Counted from the stretch's first letter, positions 46,499-54,738 are shown. The stretch is 64,000 bases of DNA from Pedobacter sp. ISL-64 (GCF_018613605.1 NZ_JAGGPU010000001.1:124001-188000); one strand, 5' to 3'. Made by a program: numbers and translations. Notes: generated from the sequence alone by a model not told the origin.

Positions 46499-46570
46499 CA
46501 AGACGTAAGTATCAAGTATCAAGATTTAATTCAAGTCTTGATACTTGGTTCTCGTTACTTGATACTTAAA
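46499..46570. repeat. Palindromic AAGTATCAAG repeat between sdhA and sdhB
   Basis: The 85-nt gap contains AAGTATCAAGTATCAAGATTT followed by AAGTCTTGATACTT and ACTTGATACTT: inverted and direct copies of the same 10-mer. It can fold into a long hairpin within the operon and might tune sdhB relative to sdhA. Confidence 0.6.
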
Positions 46571-46580
46571 TCTCAATATC

Positions 46581-47351
46581 ATGAGTACAGGAAATATGAA
46601 CTTAACGCTAAAAGTTTGGCGTCAAAAAAATAACAATGCCAAAGGTGCTTTGGTAGATTATAAATTGGCCGATATTTCACCGGATATGTCTTTCTTAGAG
46701 ATGTTCGATGTATTAAACGAACAATTAATTAATAAAGGCGAAGAGCCTGTGGTATTCGATCACGATTGCCGCGAAGGGATCTGCGGAATGTGCTCGATGT
46801 TTATCAACGGCCGTCCGCACGGACCAAAAGACTTGGTTACTACCTGCCAGTTGCACATGCGTTCTTTCAAAGATGGCGATACCATTGTTGTTGAGCCTTG
46901 GAGAGCAGCAGCTTTTCCGGTAGTAAAAGATTTAACCGTAGATCGTTCTGCATTCGATCGAGTTATTGCTGCTGGTGGCTTTATTTCGGTAAACACAGGT
47001 AATGCGCAAGATGCGAACAACCTGCCAATCCCTAAAATGCAGGCAGATGCTGCTTTCGAAGCCGCAGCTTGTATTGGTTGCGGTGCTTGTGTGGCAACCT
47101 GTAAAAATGCTTCAGCAATGTTATTCGTATCAGCTAAAATCTCTCAGTTGGCATTGTTACCACAAGGTCAGCCAGAGCGTTACCGCAGGGTGCAGAGCAT
47201 GGTTGCGCAAATGGATGCTGAAGGTTTTGGAAACTGTACCAATACTGGTGCTTGCGAAGCCGAATGCCCTAAAGGAATCTCTTTAGAAAACATCGCTCGT
47301 ATGAACCGCGATTTTGCATCTGCAAAATTTATTTCAGAAGAAACCGTTTAA
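46581..47351 (+). CDS. sdhB: Succinate dehydrogenase iron-sulfur subunit
   Basis: Carries electrons from FAD to quinone through three Fe-S clusters. The 2Fe-2S ligands are in CREGICGMC...TTC; the 4Fe-4S and 3Fe-4S ligands in [12 protein letters not shown] and [15 protein letters not shown]. 256 residues. Third gene of sdhCAB, separated from sdhA by a repeat; ends at a strong terminator. Confidence 0.95.
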   Translation: MSTGNMNLTLKVWRQKNNNAKGALVDYKLADISPDMSFLEMFDVLNEQLINKGEEPVVFDHDCREGICGMCSMFINGRPHGPKDLVTTCQLHMRSFKDGDTIVVEPWRAAAFPVVKDLTVDRSAFDRVIAAGGFISVNTGNAQDANNLPIPKMQADAAFEAAACIGCGACVATCKNASAMLFVSAKISQLALLPQGQPERYRRVQSMVAQMDAEGFGNCTNTGACEAECPKGISLENIARMNRDFASAKFISEETV

Positions 47352-47390
47352 AAGATATACTGTGCACCCAGCTTAACCGCTGGGTTCTTG

Positions 47391-47416
47391 AGCCTCCACA
47401 ACGTGGAGGCTTTTTA
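47391..47416 (+). terminator. Terminator of sdhCAB
   Basis: AGCCTCCAC (47391-47399) and GTGGAGGCT (47403-47411) with a 3-nt loop followed by TTTTT. A smaller stem CCCAGC/GCTGGG precedes it at 47368-47383. Confidence 0.88.
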
Positions 47417-47525
47417 GTTTTAAAGGGAACTACAAACTAATCATAAAATAGCTGTTTAAGACATATTATTAGACTAATACTGGTTAATAGACCAAGAATA
47501 AATAATGAATAAATTTTAATGATTT

Positions 47526-47539
47526 GTTAGCATGCTAAC
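47526..47539. promoter_or_regulatory. 14-bp perfect palindrome in the gap after sdhB
   Basis: GTTAGCATGCTAAC is a perfect palindrome in the 480-bp gap between sdhB and the TonB-like gene. Possible protein-binding site; no adjacent promoter is evident. The remainder of the gap from 47421 to 47647 shows nothing else recognisable. Confidence 0.3.
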
Positions 47540-47647
47540 GACTAAAACAGATACATATTTAACATTTTCCCGCTGTTATGAAAACATATGAAACTTTATA
47601 AATTAAAAACCGAAACCTTGCACAACAAAGCGGTCTCGAAATAAAAG

Positions 47648-47806
47648 TTTGCGAAAGTCGCAATAATCTTATGTTTGCATATTAAAATTTTGCATATTTA
47701 GAAATTTTATTCTGTAATATTTGCATATACATTAAAGTTTTTCTAAATTTAGTCTTCCGAGACAGGAGAGAAAACATAAAACCCCGGCAATTTTGCTGGG
47801 GTTTTG
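47648..47806 (+). ncRNA. Candidate small RNA: promoter and terminator without an ORF
   Basis: TTTG (47648-47651), 18 nt, then TATGTTTG (47670-47677) is a near-perfect Bacteroidota promoter on the plus strand. Downstream, up to the hairpin ACCCCGGCAA/TTGCTGGGGT (47781-47802, followed by TTTT), there is no ATG-started ORF. The unit would be about 120-125 nt, AT-rich with a Pu-rich stretch GAGACAGGAGAG before the hairpin. The hairpin may equally serve as terminator of the convergent gene at 47835. I recognise no known RNA family in it. Confidence 0.35.
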
Positions 47807-47834
47807 TGTGTTTAGCCAATCGCCCATTTCGGAT

Positions 47835-48233
47835 TTACCTCATACTGAAGTTAACATTGATGTTGTATTTCACACGAACAGGTCTTCCATTTAATAATCC
47901 AGGATTCCATCTTGGCAATTTGTTCAATACTCTTAAGGCTTCGTCATCCGTTTCCTTTGTCAGACTTCTGGTAATCTGAATATCTGTTAGTGTCCCATTT
48001 TTCTCTACTACAAAAGAAGCAAATACTTTTCCCTGTGTGCTGTTTTTCTTAGCTACTTCAGGGTACTTAATCTCACGGCCTAAGAATTCATAAAATCTCT
48101 TAATTCCTCCAGGATAATCGGGTGTCTTTTCTAGGGAGGTAAAATCATAAACTTTGTTTGAATTGTCTTGTGCTTTTGCTTGATTTAAGCACATGGCGAT
48201 GCCCATTAGGGCTAAAAAGATTAGCTTTCTCAT
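47835..48233 (-). CDS. Secreted TonB C-terminal domain protein
   Basis: 132 residues: signal peptide MRKLIFLALMGIAMCLNQAKAQ, then a single TonB C-terminal domain (about 28-132: YPGGIKRFYEFLGREIKYPEVAKK..., GKVFASFVVEKNG, PRWNPGLLNGRPVRVKYNINVNF). The domain is strongly similar to the second TonB domain inside the M56 protein at 48900 (shared FPGG/YPGG, FVVEKxGxLxDxQITR, VRVKYNINVNF). No proline-rich spacer or ExbBD-contact helix, so not a complete TonB. Last gene of the BlaI/M56 operon. Confidence 0.85.
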   Translation of the reverse strand: MRKLIFLALMGIAMCLNQAKAQDNSNKVYDFTSLEKTPDYPGGIKRFYEFLGREIKYPEVAKKNSTQGKVFASFVVEKNGTLTDIQITRSLTKETDDEALRVLNKLPRWNPGLLNGRPVRVKYNINVNFSMR

Positions 48234-48258
48234 TGTTTTTTTATTAAATATTGATTAT

Positions 48259-48894
48259 TTAGTTTTTCTTGGGAATTGCTTTTGATTTTTTAGTGGTAAT
48301 AATCACCACTCCATTTTTGCCCTTATCACCGTGTAAGGTTCCTGCAGATGAGTCTTTAAGCACTTCTATTGATTCAATAGATTCTTTATCCAAACTTTTT
48401 ATCTCTGAAACTTCTTTTCCGTCAATGATATAAAGCGGCTCGGCCTTCGGGTCAAAATCTCTATTCAATAGATTTCTTAAGGTTATAGATGTATTAGGGT
48501 TAGGTACATTTGGTTGCACACTAAATCCTGATACTTTCCCTTTTAACTTGGTATCGCCAATTTTTATCGGAACGGTTTTAAATTTGGAATTGCTTAAAAA
48601 ACCACTTCTGGTTTTAACTTCTATCACACCTGCAAAACCATCAGCCCCATACTTAGCGCTTGCTAAACTATCCTTTAAGATGCTTACAGATTCAATGTTA
48701 TTGGGATCAACCTCGCTAAGTGATGATGTGCCCCTTACGTACTGTTTATTGCCATCTATTACAATTAAGGGTTCAGTGCCAGGGGCAGGTATGCCCCTAA
48801 GCGTAATTTTGGTTGTTTTTGTGCTATCTGCCTTTTGGGCAAAAGCAACTAAACTAAACCCCATCATTATGGTAAAAGCGATTATATTTTTCAT
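48259..48894 (-). CDS. Secreted protein with two tandem TonB-receptor plug-like repeats
   Basis: 211 residues. Signal peptide MKNIIAFTIMMGFSLVAFAQ. Two plug-like repeats follow: PLIVIDGNKQYVRG...SILKDSLASAKYGADGFAGVIEV (about 40-103) and PLYIIDGKEVSEI...EVLKDSSAGTLHGDKGKNGVVIITTK (about 147-206). These are the plug core 'IDG...IESIEVLKDxxAxxxYGxxGxxGVIxIxTK' with no beta-barrel. A third copy of the same unit ends the M56 protein upstream. Function unknown; sits 5 nt downstream of that gene. Confidence 0.8.
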   Translation of the reverse strand: MKNIIAFTIMMGFSLVAFAQKADSTKTTKITLRGIPAPGTEPLIVIDGNKQYVRGTSSLSEVDPNNIESVSILKDSLASAKYGADGFAGVIEVKTRSGFLSNSKFKTVPIKIGDTKLKGKVSGFSVQPNVPNPNTSITLRNLLNRDFDPKAEPLYIIDGKEVSEIKSLDKESIESIEVLKDSSAGTLHGDKGKNGVVIITTKKSKAIPKKN

Positions 48895-48899
48895 TTTGG

Positions 48900-50882
48900 T
48901 TAGAATTTTCTTTTAAGCTCGAAAAAATTTGAAGTTTTGTCGATAGTAAGCTCCTTTGTGTCTGGCTGCCTGAAAGCACTGTTTTTTGCTTCTTTAGTGG
49001 TAATTAAAATTGCCCCATCTTTGGCCCTGTTTCCATATAGGCTTACTGCAGTCTGATCCTTTAAAACCTCAACAGATTCGATGCTATTTGGGTTTATCGA
49101 ATTTATCTGGCTGTTTTCTGCTAGTTTAACGCCATCTAATATAATAAGACCGTTAAAATTGATACCGCTTTTAAGTCTTATGCCGGAAGAGGTTTGTGAT
49201 AATGTTTTAAGCGGTTTAGGAGGATCAGTATTCAAGGTGAAATTGACATTGATGTTGTATTTTACCCTAACGGCTAAGCCATTCTGGATTCCTGGGTGCC
49301 ATTTTGGCGATTCTTTTATAACCCTCATCGCTTCTTCATCGGTACCACTTCCTAAACCACGTGTGATTTGGACATCTGATAATGAACCATCTTTTTCAAC
49401 AACAAAGCTGAGAAAAACTTTACCTTGCACATTATTATCTTGTGCCATTTTCGGGTACTTAATGCTGCCACCCAGGTATTGATAAAACTTGCCTATACCG
49501 CCCGGAAACTCCGGTTGTTTCTCGATTGAAACGAAATCATACACTTTATCCGTATTTTCAGATTTAACGGCACCGGTTTCAATGGTTTTAGGAAGATAAG
49601 ATATAATGTTAATCTTGTTCAGATTTACATATCCATCCGATTTAGGCAATAATTTATTCTTAAACTCTTCTGAAGATTCTGGAATTTTAAAACTTACCGT
49701 TAAAGCATATTTGCCATCTGCTACAGTTTTAAATCCTTTATAAGATAAAATTGCTTTCATCACTTCTTCATCGCAACCTGCCCCCAGTTCTACGTTTGAT
49801 GTAATATTGATAACCCTGCCGCCTTTTAGATTAAATTTTATCTGGGCATTACCTTGTACCTCATCACTGCTGGCTGTGCCTGGGTATTTAATATTTCTTA
49901 ATAGAAACTGGTAAAATCCTTTCCAGTTTGCATCTGTTTTGCCATCAACTGAAATTTTAGGTGCTACAATTATTTTCTCGGGTGTTGTAACCATGTTTTC
50001 TACAATCTCAATCGGTTTCTCTAAAGGGATTTGATCGGTAATGGATAACAACTTCTCATTTTTGCGTACAGTAGCCGACGAAAAAACAATCAGAAGGGCA
50101 AATAAGGGGATAAAAATTCCATACTTCATAATAGCGATCTTTTTAGACCGCTCTTTATGAAGCATGAAAATTCTTTTTTTGATCAATGATTTTTCTAAAA
50201 AGCCATTTGTTAAGGCATTTGGCGAAATGCCGAACGACTTACTTAGCAATAACATCGCATATTCTGCCTTATCACCCTGAAATTCGGCAGCAAGTTCATC
50301 AGCTAAAAACTCGTGGATATTTTTAATTGCTTTTTTATAAAGGTAAATCACAGGGTTTAACCAGGTGATAATCCCTATAATTTCGAAAAATAAAATATCT
50401 ACGGTATGCCATTGTTTGATGTGTGCTTCTTCATGAATATCAATCACATCCATTTGTGGCAATTCCTGATCAATTACTTTTTTGCCAAAAAAAGAGAAAG
50501 CCGAGCCAGCCTTGCTTACTGAGATAAGTTTTTTAACCGCTAATAGGTTAAATACCAATCTACCTAAGAAGAACAAAATACCTGCGCAATAGATGTAAAC
50601 GAATGCGTTCCCCCAGTTAAAACCGGTATTGCGCTCCGTTACAATCGTTGCTTGTGCTAATACGGCTTCCCAATTAACTGAAGTATAAACCTGTTGTGCC
50701 GCTTTCTGCTCCGTTAGCCATTCTAAACGGATAAAGGGTATAGATAACGACAAAACGCCCGCAGCTACTAAATAAATGCGGTTTAAAGTGAAGTAGGTCT
50801 CCTTATCTAACAGTAATTTGTAAAAACCGAAAAAAACAATTAAGTATAAGTTCACCTGTAATAGGTAGTGGGCAAAACTCAT
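48900..50882 (-). CDS. BlaR1-type M56 metallopeptidase fused to two TonB C-terminal domains and a plug-like segment
   Basis: 660 residues. Four transmembrane helices in the first 270 residues, with the cytoplasmic zinc peptidase motif HEEAH at 150-154 and the third ligand in EFLADE (E196), as in BlaR1/MecR1. After the last helix (about 250-270) come two TonB C-terminal domains (about 315-402 and 447-551) instead of a penicillin-binding sensor, then a plug-like segment (568-631; LIILDGVKL, IESVEVLKDQTAVSLYGNRAKDG). The sensory half is therefore periplasmic TonB/plug material. The start overlaps blaI by 4 nt, so the pair is translationally coupled. By homology, activation would lead to cleavage of BlaI; the ligand is unknown. 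Confidence 0.88.
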   Translation of the reverse strand: MSFAHYLLQVNLYLIVFFGFYKLLLDKETYFTLNRIYLVAAGVLSLSIPFIRLEWLTEQKAAQQVYTSVNWEAVLAQATIVTERNTGFNWGNAFVYIYCAGILFFLGRLVFNLLAVKKLISVSKAGSAFSFFGKKVIDQELPQMDVIDIHEEAHIKQWHTVDILFFEIIGIITWLNPVIYLYKKAIKNIHEFLADELAAEFQGDKAEYAMLLLSKSFGISPNALTNGFLEKSLIKKRIFMLHKERSKKIAIMKYGIFIPLFALLIVFSSATVRKNEKLLSITDQIPLEKPIEIVENMVTTPEKIIVAPKISVDGKTDANWKGFYQFLLRNIKYPGTASSDEVQGNAQIKFNLKGGRVINITSNVELGAGCDEEVMKAILSYKGFKTVADGKYALTVSFKIPESSEEFKNKLLPKSDGYVNLNKINIISYLPKTIETGAVKSENTDKVYDFVSIEKQPEFPGGIGKFYQYLGGSIKYPKMAQDNNVQGKVFLSFVVEKDGSLSDVQITRGLGSGTDEEAMRVIKESPKWHPGIQNGLAVRVKYNINVNFTLNTDPPKPLKTLSQTSSGIRLKSGINFNGLIILDGVKLAENSQINSINPNSIESVEVLKDQTAVSLYGNRAKDGAILITTKEAKNSAFRQPDTKELTIDKTSNFFELKRKF

Positions 50883-51256
50883 TTTGGCTTATGTTTAATT
50901 TTATTAATCATTTTTAAAATTTCATCAACATCGCTTAAATCCAGTTTTTCTTCTTTAACGAAAAAAGAGAACATACTCTCTACCGAATTTTCGAAGTAAT
51001 TGCCCAACAATTTTTCTGTTGCATGGCGTTTATATTCTTCTCTGCTGATTAGGGGATGATATTGATGGGCCTTACCGAAGGCTTCATGACCAATAAAACC
51101 TTTGGTTTCTAAAATTCTAATAATGGTTGATACGGTATTGTACGCAGGTTTGGGGAGGGGGAGTTCATCAATAACTTCTTTGACGAATGCTTTTTCCAAT
51201 TGCCATAAAACCTGCATAATCTGTTCTTCGGCTTTGGTTAAATCTTTAATTTCCAT
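50879..51256 (-). CDS. BlaI/MecI/CopY family transcriptional repressor
   Basis: 125 residues from ATG 51256 (MEIKDLTKAEEQIMQVLWQLEKAF). Winged-helix DNA-binding domain (KPAYNTVSTIIRILETKGFI) and a C-terminal dimerisation helix. Relatives are proteolytically inactivated by an M56 partner, which is encoded immediately downstream with a 4-nt overlap. It probably represses its own operon through a palindrome at 51312-51323. No beta-lactamase or penicillin-binding protein gene is linked here. Confidence 0.92.
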   Translation of the reverse strand: MEIKDLTKAEEQIMQVLWQLEKAFVKEVIDELPLPKPAYNTVSTIIRILETKGFIGHEAFGKAHQYHPLISREEYKRHATEKLLGNYFENSVESMFSFFVKEEKLDLSDVDEILKMINKIKHKPK

Positions 51257-51311
51257 AATAGTTAATAATAATAAGGATGATGACAAATTACTTTGCCTTA
51301 ACTAAAGTTAA

Positions 51312-51323
51312 AACTAATTAGTT
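51312..51323. promoter_or_regulatory. Palindromic candidate operator for the BlaI-type repressor
   Basis: AACTAATTAGTT is a perfect 12-bp palindrome 56 bp upstream of the repressor ATG, in the expected -33 region of the minus-strand promoter. It matches the AT-rich dyad type expected for such repressors, but binding is inference. Confidence 0.5.
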
Positions 51324-51475
51324 AGTTATCCAAATTTTATTGAATAAATTATTAGAAAAATTAACGAGAACGACTTTTTGTTCCCTTTTAAGGTTTTACT
51401 TTAAGAAAAGTATTGAATTTAAATCTGTAATTTTCTGTAAATCAGTTTGTTGTGATCTGTCTGCGAAAATGAGGA

Positions 51476-52117
51476 CTATATTGTAATCAGGTTGTTTTTG
51501 ATACCATATACCACTAATCCGGTGCGCGATTTAATATTCAGCTTTGCAAAAAGAGATTCTCGGTAGTTATCTACTGTGCGCGGACTAACATTCATGAGGT
51601 TGGCAATTTCCTTATAAGTAAGTTCGGTACTGCAAAATTGTAAAAATGTAAGTTCTCTTGCAGAGAATACCGGTTTTTGATCACTGTCTTTTAGCGCCAC
51701 CAAAAGCCTGCCCGATACCAGCTCATTTACATAGAAACCTTTATTTACTATTACTTTAATTGCGGTTAGCAGATCTGATGGGGTTGATTCTTTAAGCATA
51801 TAGCCTCCGGCACCGGCTTTAAGCATTCCGATAATCGCTTTTTCATCTTCGAGCATACTTAGTGCAAGCACATGTACATTTGGATGATTGGTTTTAACCC
51901 ATTTAGTTGCTGCAAAGCCGTCCATTACCGGCATATTAATATCCATTAGCACCAGTTGAACGTGTTTGTGGTTGTTTATTTTAGACTGGAGATCTAATCC
52001 GTTTACAGCCTCAAACGTGACATTTATTTCATCAAATTCTTCCAATAGGCTGGCCAATCCGGAACGGAAAAGCGTGTGGTCATCAACAATAGCGATAGAG
52101 ATACTTTGGTCTTGCAT
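51476..52117 (-). CDS. NarL/LuxR-family response regulator
   Basis: 213 residues: receiver domain with VDDHTLF and phosphoacceptor D59 (LVLMDINMPVMDG), then a GerE helix-turn-helix (about 148-210; FSARELTFLQFCSTELTYKEIANLMNVSPRTVDNYRE as separate motif). Partner of the histidine kinase 4 nt upstream. Targets unknown. Confidence 0.93.
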   Translation of the reverse strand: MQDQSISIAIVDDHTLFRSGLASLLEEFDEINVTFEAVNGLDLQSKINNHKHVQLVLMDINMPVMDGFAATKWVKTNHPNVHVLALSMLEDEKAIIGMLKAGAGGYMLKESTPSDLLTAIKVIVNKGFYVNELVSGRLLVALKDSDQKPVFSARELTFLQFCSTELTYKEIANLMNVSPRTVDNYRESLFAKLNIKSRTGLVVYGIKNNLITI

Positions 52118-52121
52118 ACAA

Positions 52122-52913
52122 TTAAGGGTATGGAACTTCTATGGAAATGGAAGTGCCTTCGCCTGGAGTCGAATTTAATATTAATTTTCCATTGATCATC
52201 TCAATTCTTTTATAAATAGAATTTAGTCCCATTCCCGCTTTTTTTGATCTAATTTCTTCGGGGTTAAAACCAATCCCATTTTCGGAAACCCTTAAATATA
52301 TAGTATTGTCTGCCAGATGCGAATCGATTTGAATATAGGTTGCCTGGGCATGTTTTATGATATTATTAATGATTTCCTGCAATAAACGAAGAATGATCAA
52401 GTCTTTATTCGGCGATGTAATTTGCAGATCGGTTAATTGGTTATTGATCTTTAATTCGTACGAACCGGCTTTATTCAACCAGTTAACTTCCTGATCAATT
52501 GCGTGGCCAATGCCATTTTCTACCAGTTGTTCACCATGTAATAGTTTTGCCAACTCCCTTAATTCTTTAATAGATTTATTAACAAGGGCTAACGAATTGT
52601 CGATTTTTTTTTTTGCCTTTTCCCCATCGTTTAAATTTACAGAGTTTAAGGTGAGTGTGGTAAGACTGAGCAACTGGCCAACATTATCATGTAATTCTGT
52701 GGCTATACTCTGCATCGTTTGATCTTGTACTTCAACGCGGGTTTGAAGCATTTCGGACTCAAATTTTTGCTGCATATTCTGCTTTTCCAGAAAATGGTTC
52801 TTTTTATGTCGATTGTAAGACCTAATATAAAGTAGTAGAAATATTGGCATCAAAAGAAAAACAAATGATGCCAGTAGAATTAAGGACATGTTTTCCGTTG
52901 ACGAGCTCTGCAT
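52122..52913 (-). CDS. Sensor histidine kinase (HisKA_3 type)
   Basis: 263 residues from ATG 52913. A single N-terminal transmembrane helix (about 10-30), a coiled linker, the HisKA_3 phosphoacceptor H75 in ATELHDNVGQLLS, and the ATPase with N box (LLQEIINNIIKHA), NGIGFNPEE and GMGLNSIYKRIE. No sensory domain of its own, so it probably senses through the membrane protein encoded just upstream, whose 3' end overlaps this gene. Cognate of the NarL-type regulator downstream. Confidence 0.9.
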   Translation of the reverse strand: MQSSSTENMSLILLASFVFLLMPIFLLLYIRSYNRHKKNHFLEKQNMQQKFESEMLQTRVEVQDQTMQSIATELHDNVGQLLSLTTLTLNSVNLNDGEKAKKKIDNSLALVNKSIKELRELAKLLHGEQLVENGIGHAIDQEVNWLNKAGSYELKINNQLTDLQITSPNKDLIILRLLQEIINNIIKHAQATYIQIDSHLADNTIYLRVSENGIGFNPEEIRSKKAGMGLNSIYKRIEMINGKLILNSTPGEGTSISIEVPYP

Positions 52914-53575
52914 ATAAATGAATAGGCCCAAAAGCCATATAAAAATAGATTTAGTGTTGTGTAGATTATTAAGCGAGTGTTATATTTTCCTAAAAATTTT
53001 TGTTGAATTATATCATCGAAAAAATTCGCGAGTGTGCTTCCAAAATAAAATATTAATGTTCCGCCCACCCACCAAAATGCAGGGTGAAATTTTAAATCAA
53101 TATAATTTTCGTCTTTCAGGAGCAGATAAAAATACAATAAGCCATAGATTACAAAAACCACAGATGCCACACTTATCGTAAAAGCATTATAAACATTTAT
53201 ACCGTAGATCAAAGTAAATATTGTATAAATTATCATTGTTGCTGCATATGTTGCAATTAGCCAGTACTTTATGTTTGCATATTGTTTTATGAACGTATAA
53301 AATCCATAAGTAATAAAAGAAATTTCAAATATTGTGTAGATATTGTAAATGCATAAATTTGTGTGGTATGTTCTCGCAAAGTACCTTCCAACGATTTCAG
53401 TCAACACCACAACGGCCATATACCAAATTGTGATCCGCCAAAATGTTGATTTGTCTTTGAATAAAAAGTATAATGCAAAAACCAGACAAAGCAGCTCAAT
53501 ATATGAGCAAATAGTTGGAACAATAAATTTTAGGGCCTTAAATATGTCTATTTGTGTAGCAATTTTTCCTGTCAT
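52880..53575 (-). CDS. Seven-helix membrane protein, probable sensor component
   Basis: 231 residues with about seven hydrophobic helices and few loops (PTICSYIELLCLVFALYFLF, ITIWYMAVVVLTEIV, FITYGFYTFI, YWLIATYAATMIIYTIF, YNAFTISVASVVFVIYGLLYF, GGTLIFYFGSTLA, NTRLIIYTTLNLFLYGFW). Overlaps the histidine kinase start by 34 nt. Likely the sensory partner of that kinase; no family recognised. Confidence 0.7.
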   Translation of the reverse strand: MTGKIATQIDIFKALKFIVPTICSYIELLCLVFALYFLFKDKSTFWRITIWYMAVVVLTEIVGRYFARTYHTNLCIYNIYTIFEISFITYGFYTFIKQYANIKYWLIATYAATMIIYTIFTLIYGINVYNAFTISVASVVFVIYGLLYFYLLLKDENYIDLKFHPAFWWVGGTLIFYFGSTLANFFDDIIQQKFLGKYNTRLIIYTTLNLFLYGFWAYSFICRARQRKTCP

Positions 53576-53585
53576 AGAAAATGTA

Positions 53586-54035
53586 TTACGGCATCAATTT
53601 ACTATTTTCATCACAAAATTGTGGACATAACTCAGCTCTGTTTTCTGGATCGGTAATTTGTGGTATTGGATCGCCGTAATCTTTATCAATAAAATAATCG
53701 GTGCAGGATTTGCCGTCAATCGTTTTGGTAACCACAAGGAGTAAAGTGTTCATTTCTGAATAAGTTGGAGGGATTTTATCGCCATAATCAAGCTTATTGA
53801 TCTGATTGATGATATCGTCGGTATATCTTCCAAAATAAATCCTAATGCCATCACCTCCTAGTTCGGTCATCTTTTTTGCTAATGTTGTAATCTGCTCTGC
53901 AGGAAACCACGCCGCCTCTGTAAATGTGCCCTTTTCTGTGTTCTGGCTCTTGCGGAAAGCAGCTGTCATTTGGCTGGCAATACTTACTGGAATGGTATTG
54001 TTTTTACCTTCGTTAGTTAAAAAATCTTGAGTCAT
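53586..54035 (-). CDS. Hypothetical protein, first gene of the two-component operon
   Basis: 149 residues, soluble, no signal peptide. Distinctive segments WFPAEQITTLAKKMTELGGDGIRIYFGRY and a C-terminal Cys pair (LCPQFC). The membrane protein gene starts 10 nt after its stop, so it is co-transcribed. Family not recognised. Confidence 0.6.
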   Translation of the reverse strand: MTQDFLTNEGKNNTIPVSIASQMTAAFRKSQNTEKGTFTEAAWFPAEQITTLAKKMTELGGDGIRIYFGRYTDDIINQINKLDYGDKIPPTYSEMNTLLLVVTKTIDGKSCTDYFIDKDYGDPIPQITDPENRAELCPQFCDENSKLMP

Positions 54036-54470
54036 ATGTTTATTTATTTGGTTTCAAAATGCTAGGTAAGTGATTTAGTGAAAGCTAAAGTTAAATGCTT
54101 CTCATTATCTCAACTCATTTGAAAATTTCTATATAGTTTGTTTTTACGTTAAAGTGGGGTGGGATTTAAAACTTCACGATAACCTTAAATTGAGAAATAA
54201 AATTATCAAAAAAAAACAATCTTTTGCCTGTCTTATAGGATTATATTAAATACCGTAAAAATACCCTTTCATTTAAGGCGTTTTGTGCTAACGCCGAATT
54301 GCGGCGTACCACTACTTTTGGTATACAATAACAGCTGAATAATTTGTGATTGTAAACAATGAATGCCGTGGGGCCAATTAAAACAAATATTTTGAACTTA
54401 TTTTGAAATAAGTCTAATTTTTTAATAAAGCTTGATTATAGAAACATTTAACCATTTAATTCTTTCAAAC
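54036..54470. other. Gene-free gap with structured segment upstream of the solitary LuxR gene
   Basis: 435 bp without an ORF. At 54277-54323 three short hairpins lie in a row: GGCGTT/AACGCC, CGCCG/CGGCG, and TACCA/TGGTA. Nothing else recognisable. The segment could be a leader or a binding region for the divergent genes. Confidence 0.4.
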
Positions 54471-54701
54471 ATGATAAACAATATCCTGCTACGGGAAAAT
54501 CACAGTTCGATCAGCGAAAGGGAAGTTGAAATTGTACACTTGTTATCGATGGGATACAACAGTAAAGAAATTGGCGAAATGCTTTTTATCAGCGAGCATA
54601 CCGTTAATACGCACCGAAGAAATATGGTAAGAAAGCTCGATCTTAAGAATTCTTATCAATTAATTGTTTGGGCCTTTAAAGAAAGAATATTATCCTTATA
54701 A
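54471..54701 (+). CDS. Solitary LuxR-type DNA-binding protein
   Basis: 76 residues from ATG 54471 comprising only a GerE-type helix-turn-helix (ISEREVEIVHLLSMGYNSKEIGEMLFISEHTVNTHRRNMVRKL read as separate motifs) with a short N-terminal tail. No receiver domain. It resembles the DNA-binding half of NarL regulators. It ends at a terminator (54739-54781). Divergent from the two-component operon, so may act on it. Confidence 0.8.
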   Translation: MINNILLRENHSSISEREVEIVHLLSMGYNSKEIGEMLFISEHTVNTHRRNMVRKLDLKNSYQLIVWAFKERILSL

Positions 54702-54738
54702 AGGTTAAGATACGCATAACCTCTCATTCTAAACAGCA

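Noticed and set aside
48900..51256. A beta-lactam resistance locus
   Set aside because: BlaI and M56 proteins are present but there is no beta-lactamase, no penicillin-binding domain, and the sensor part is TonB/plug-like.
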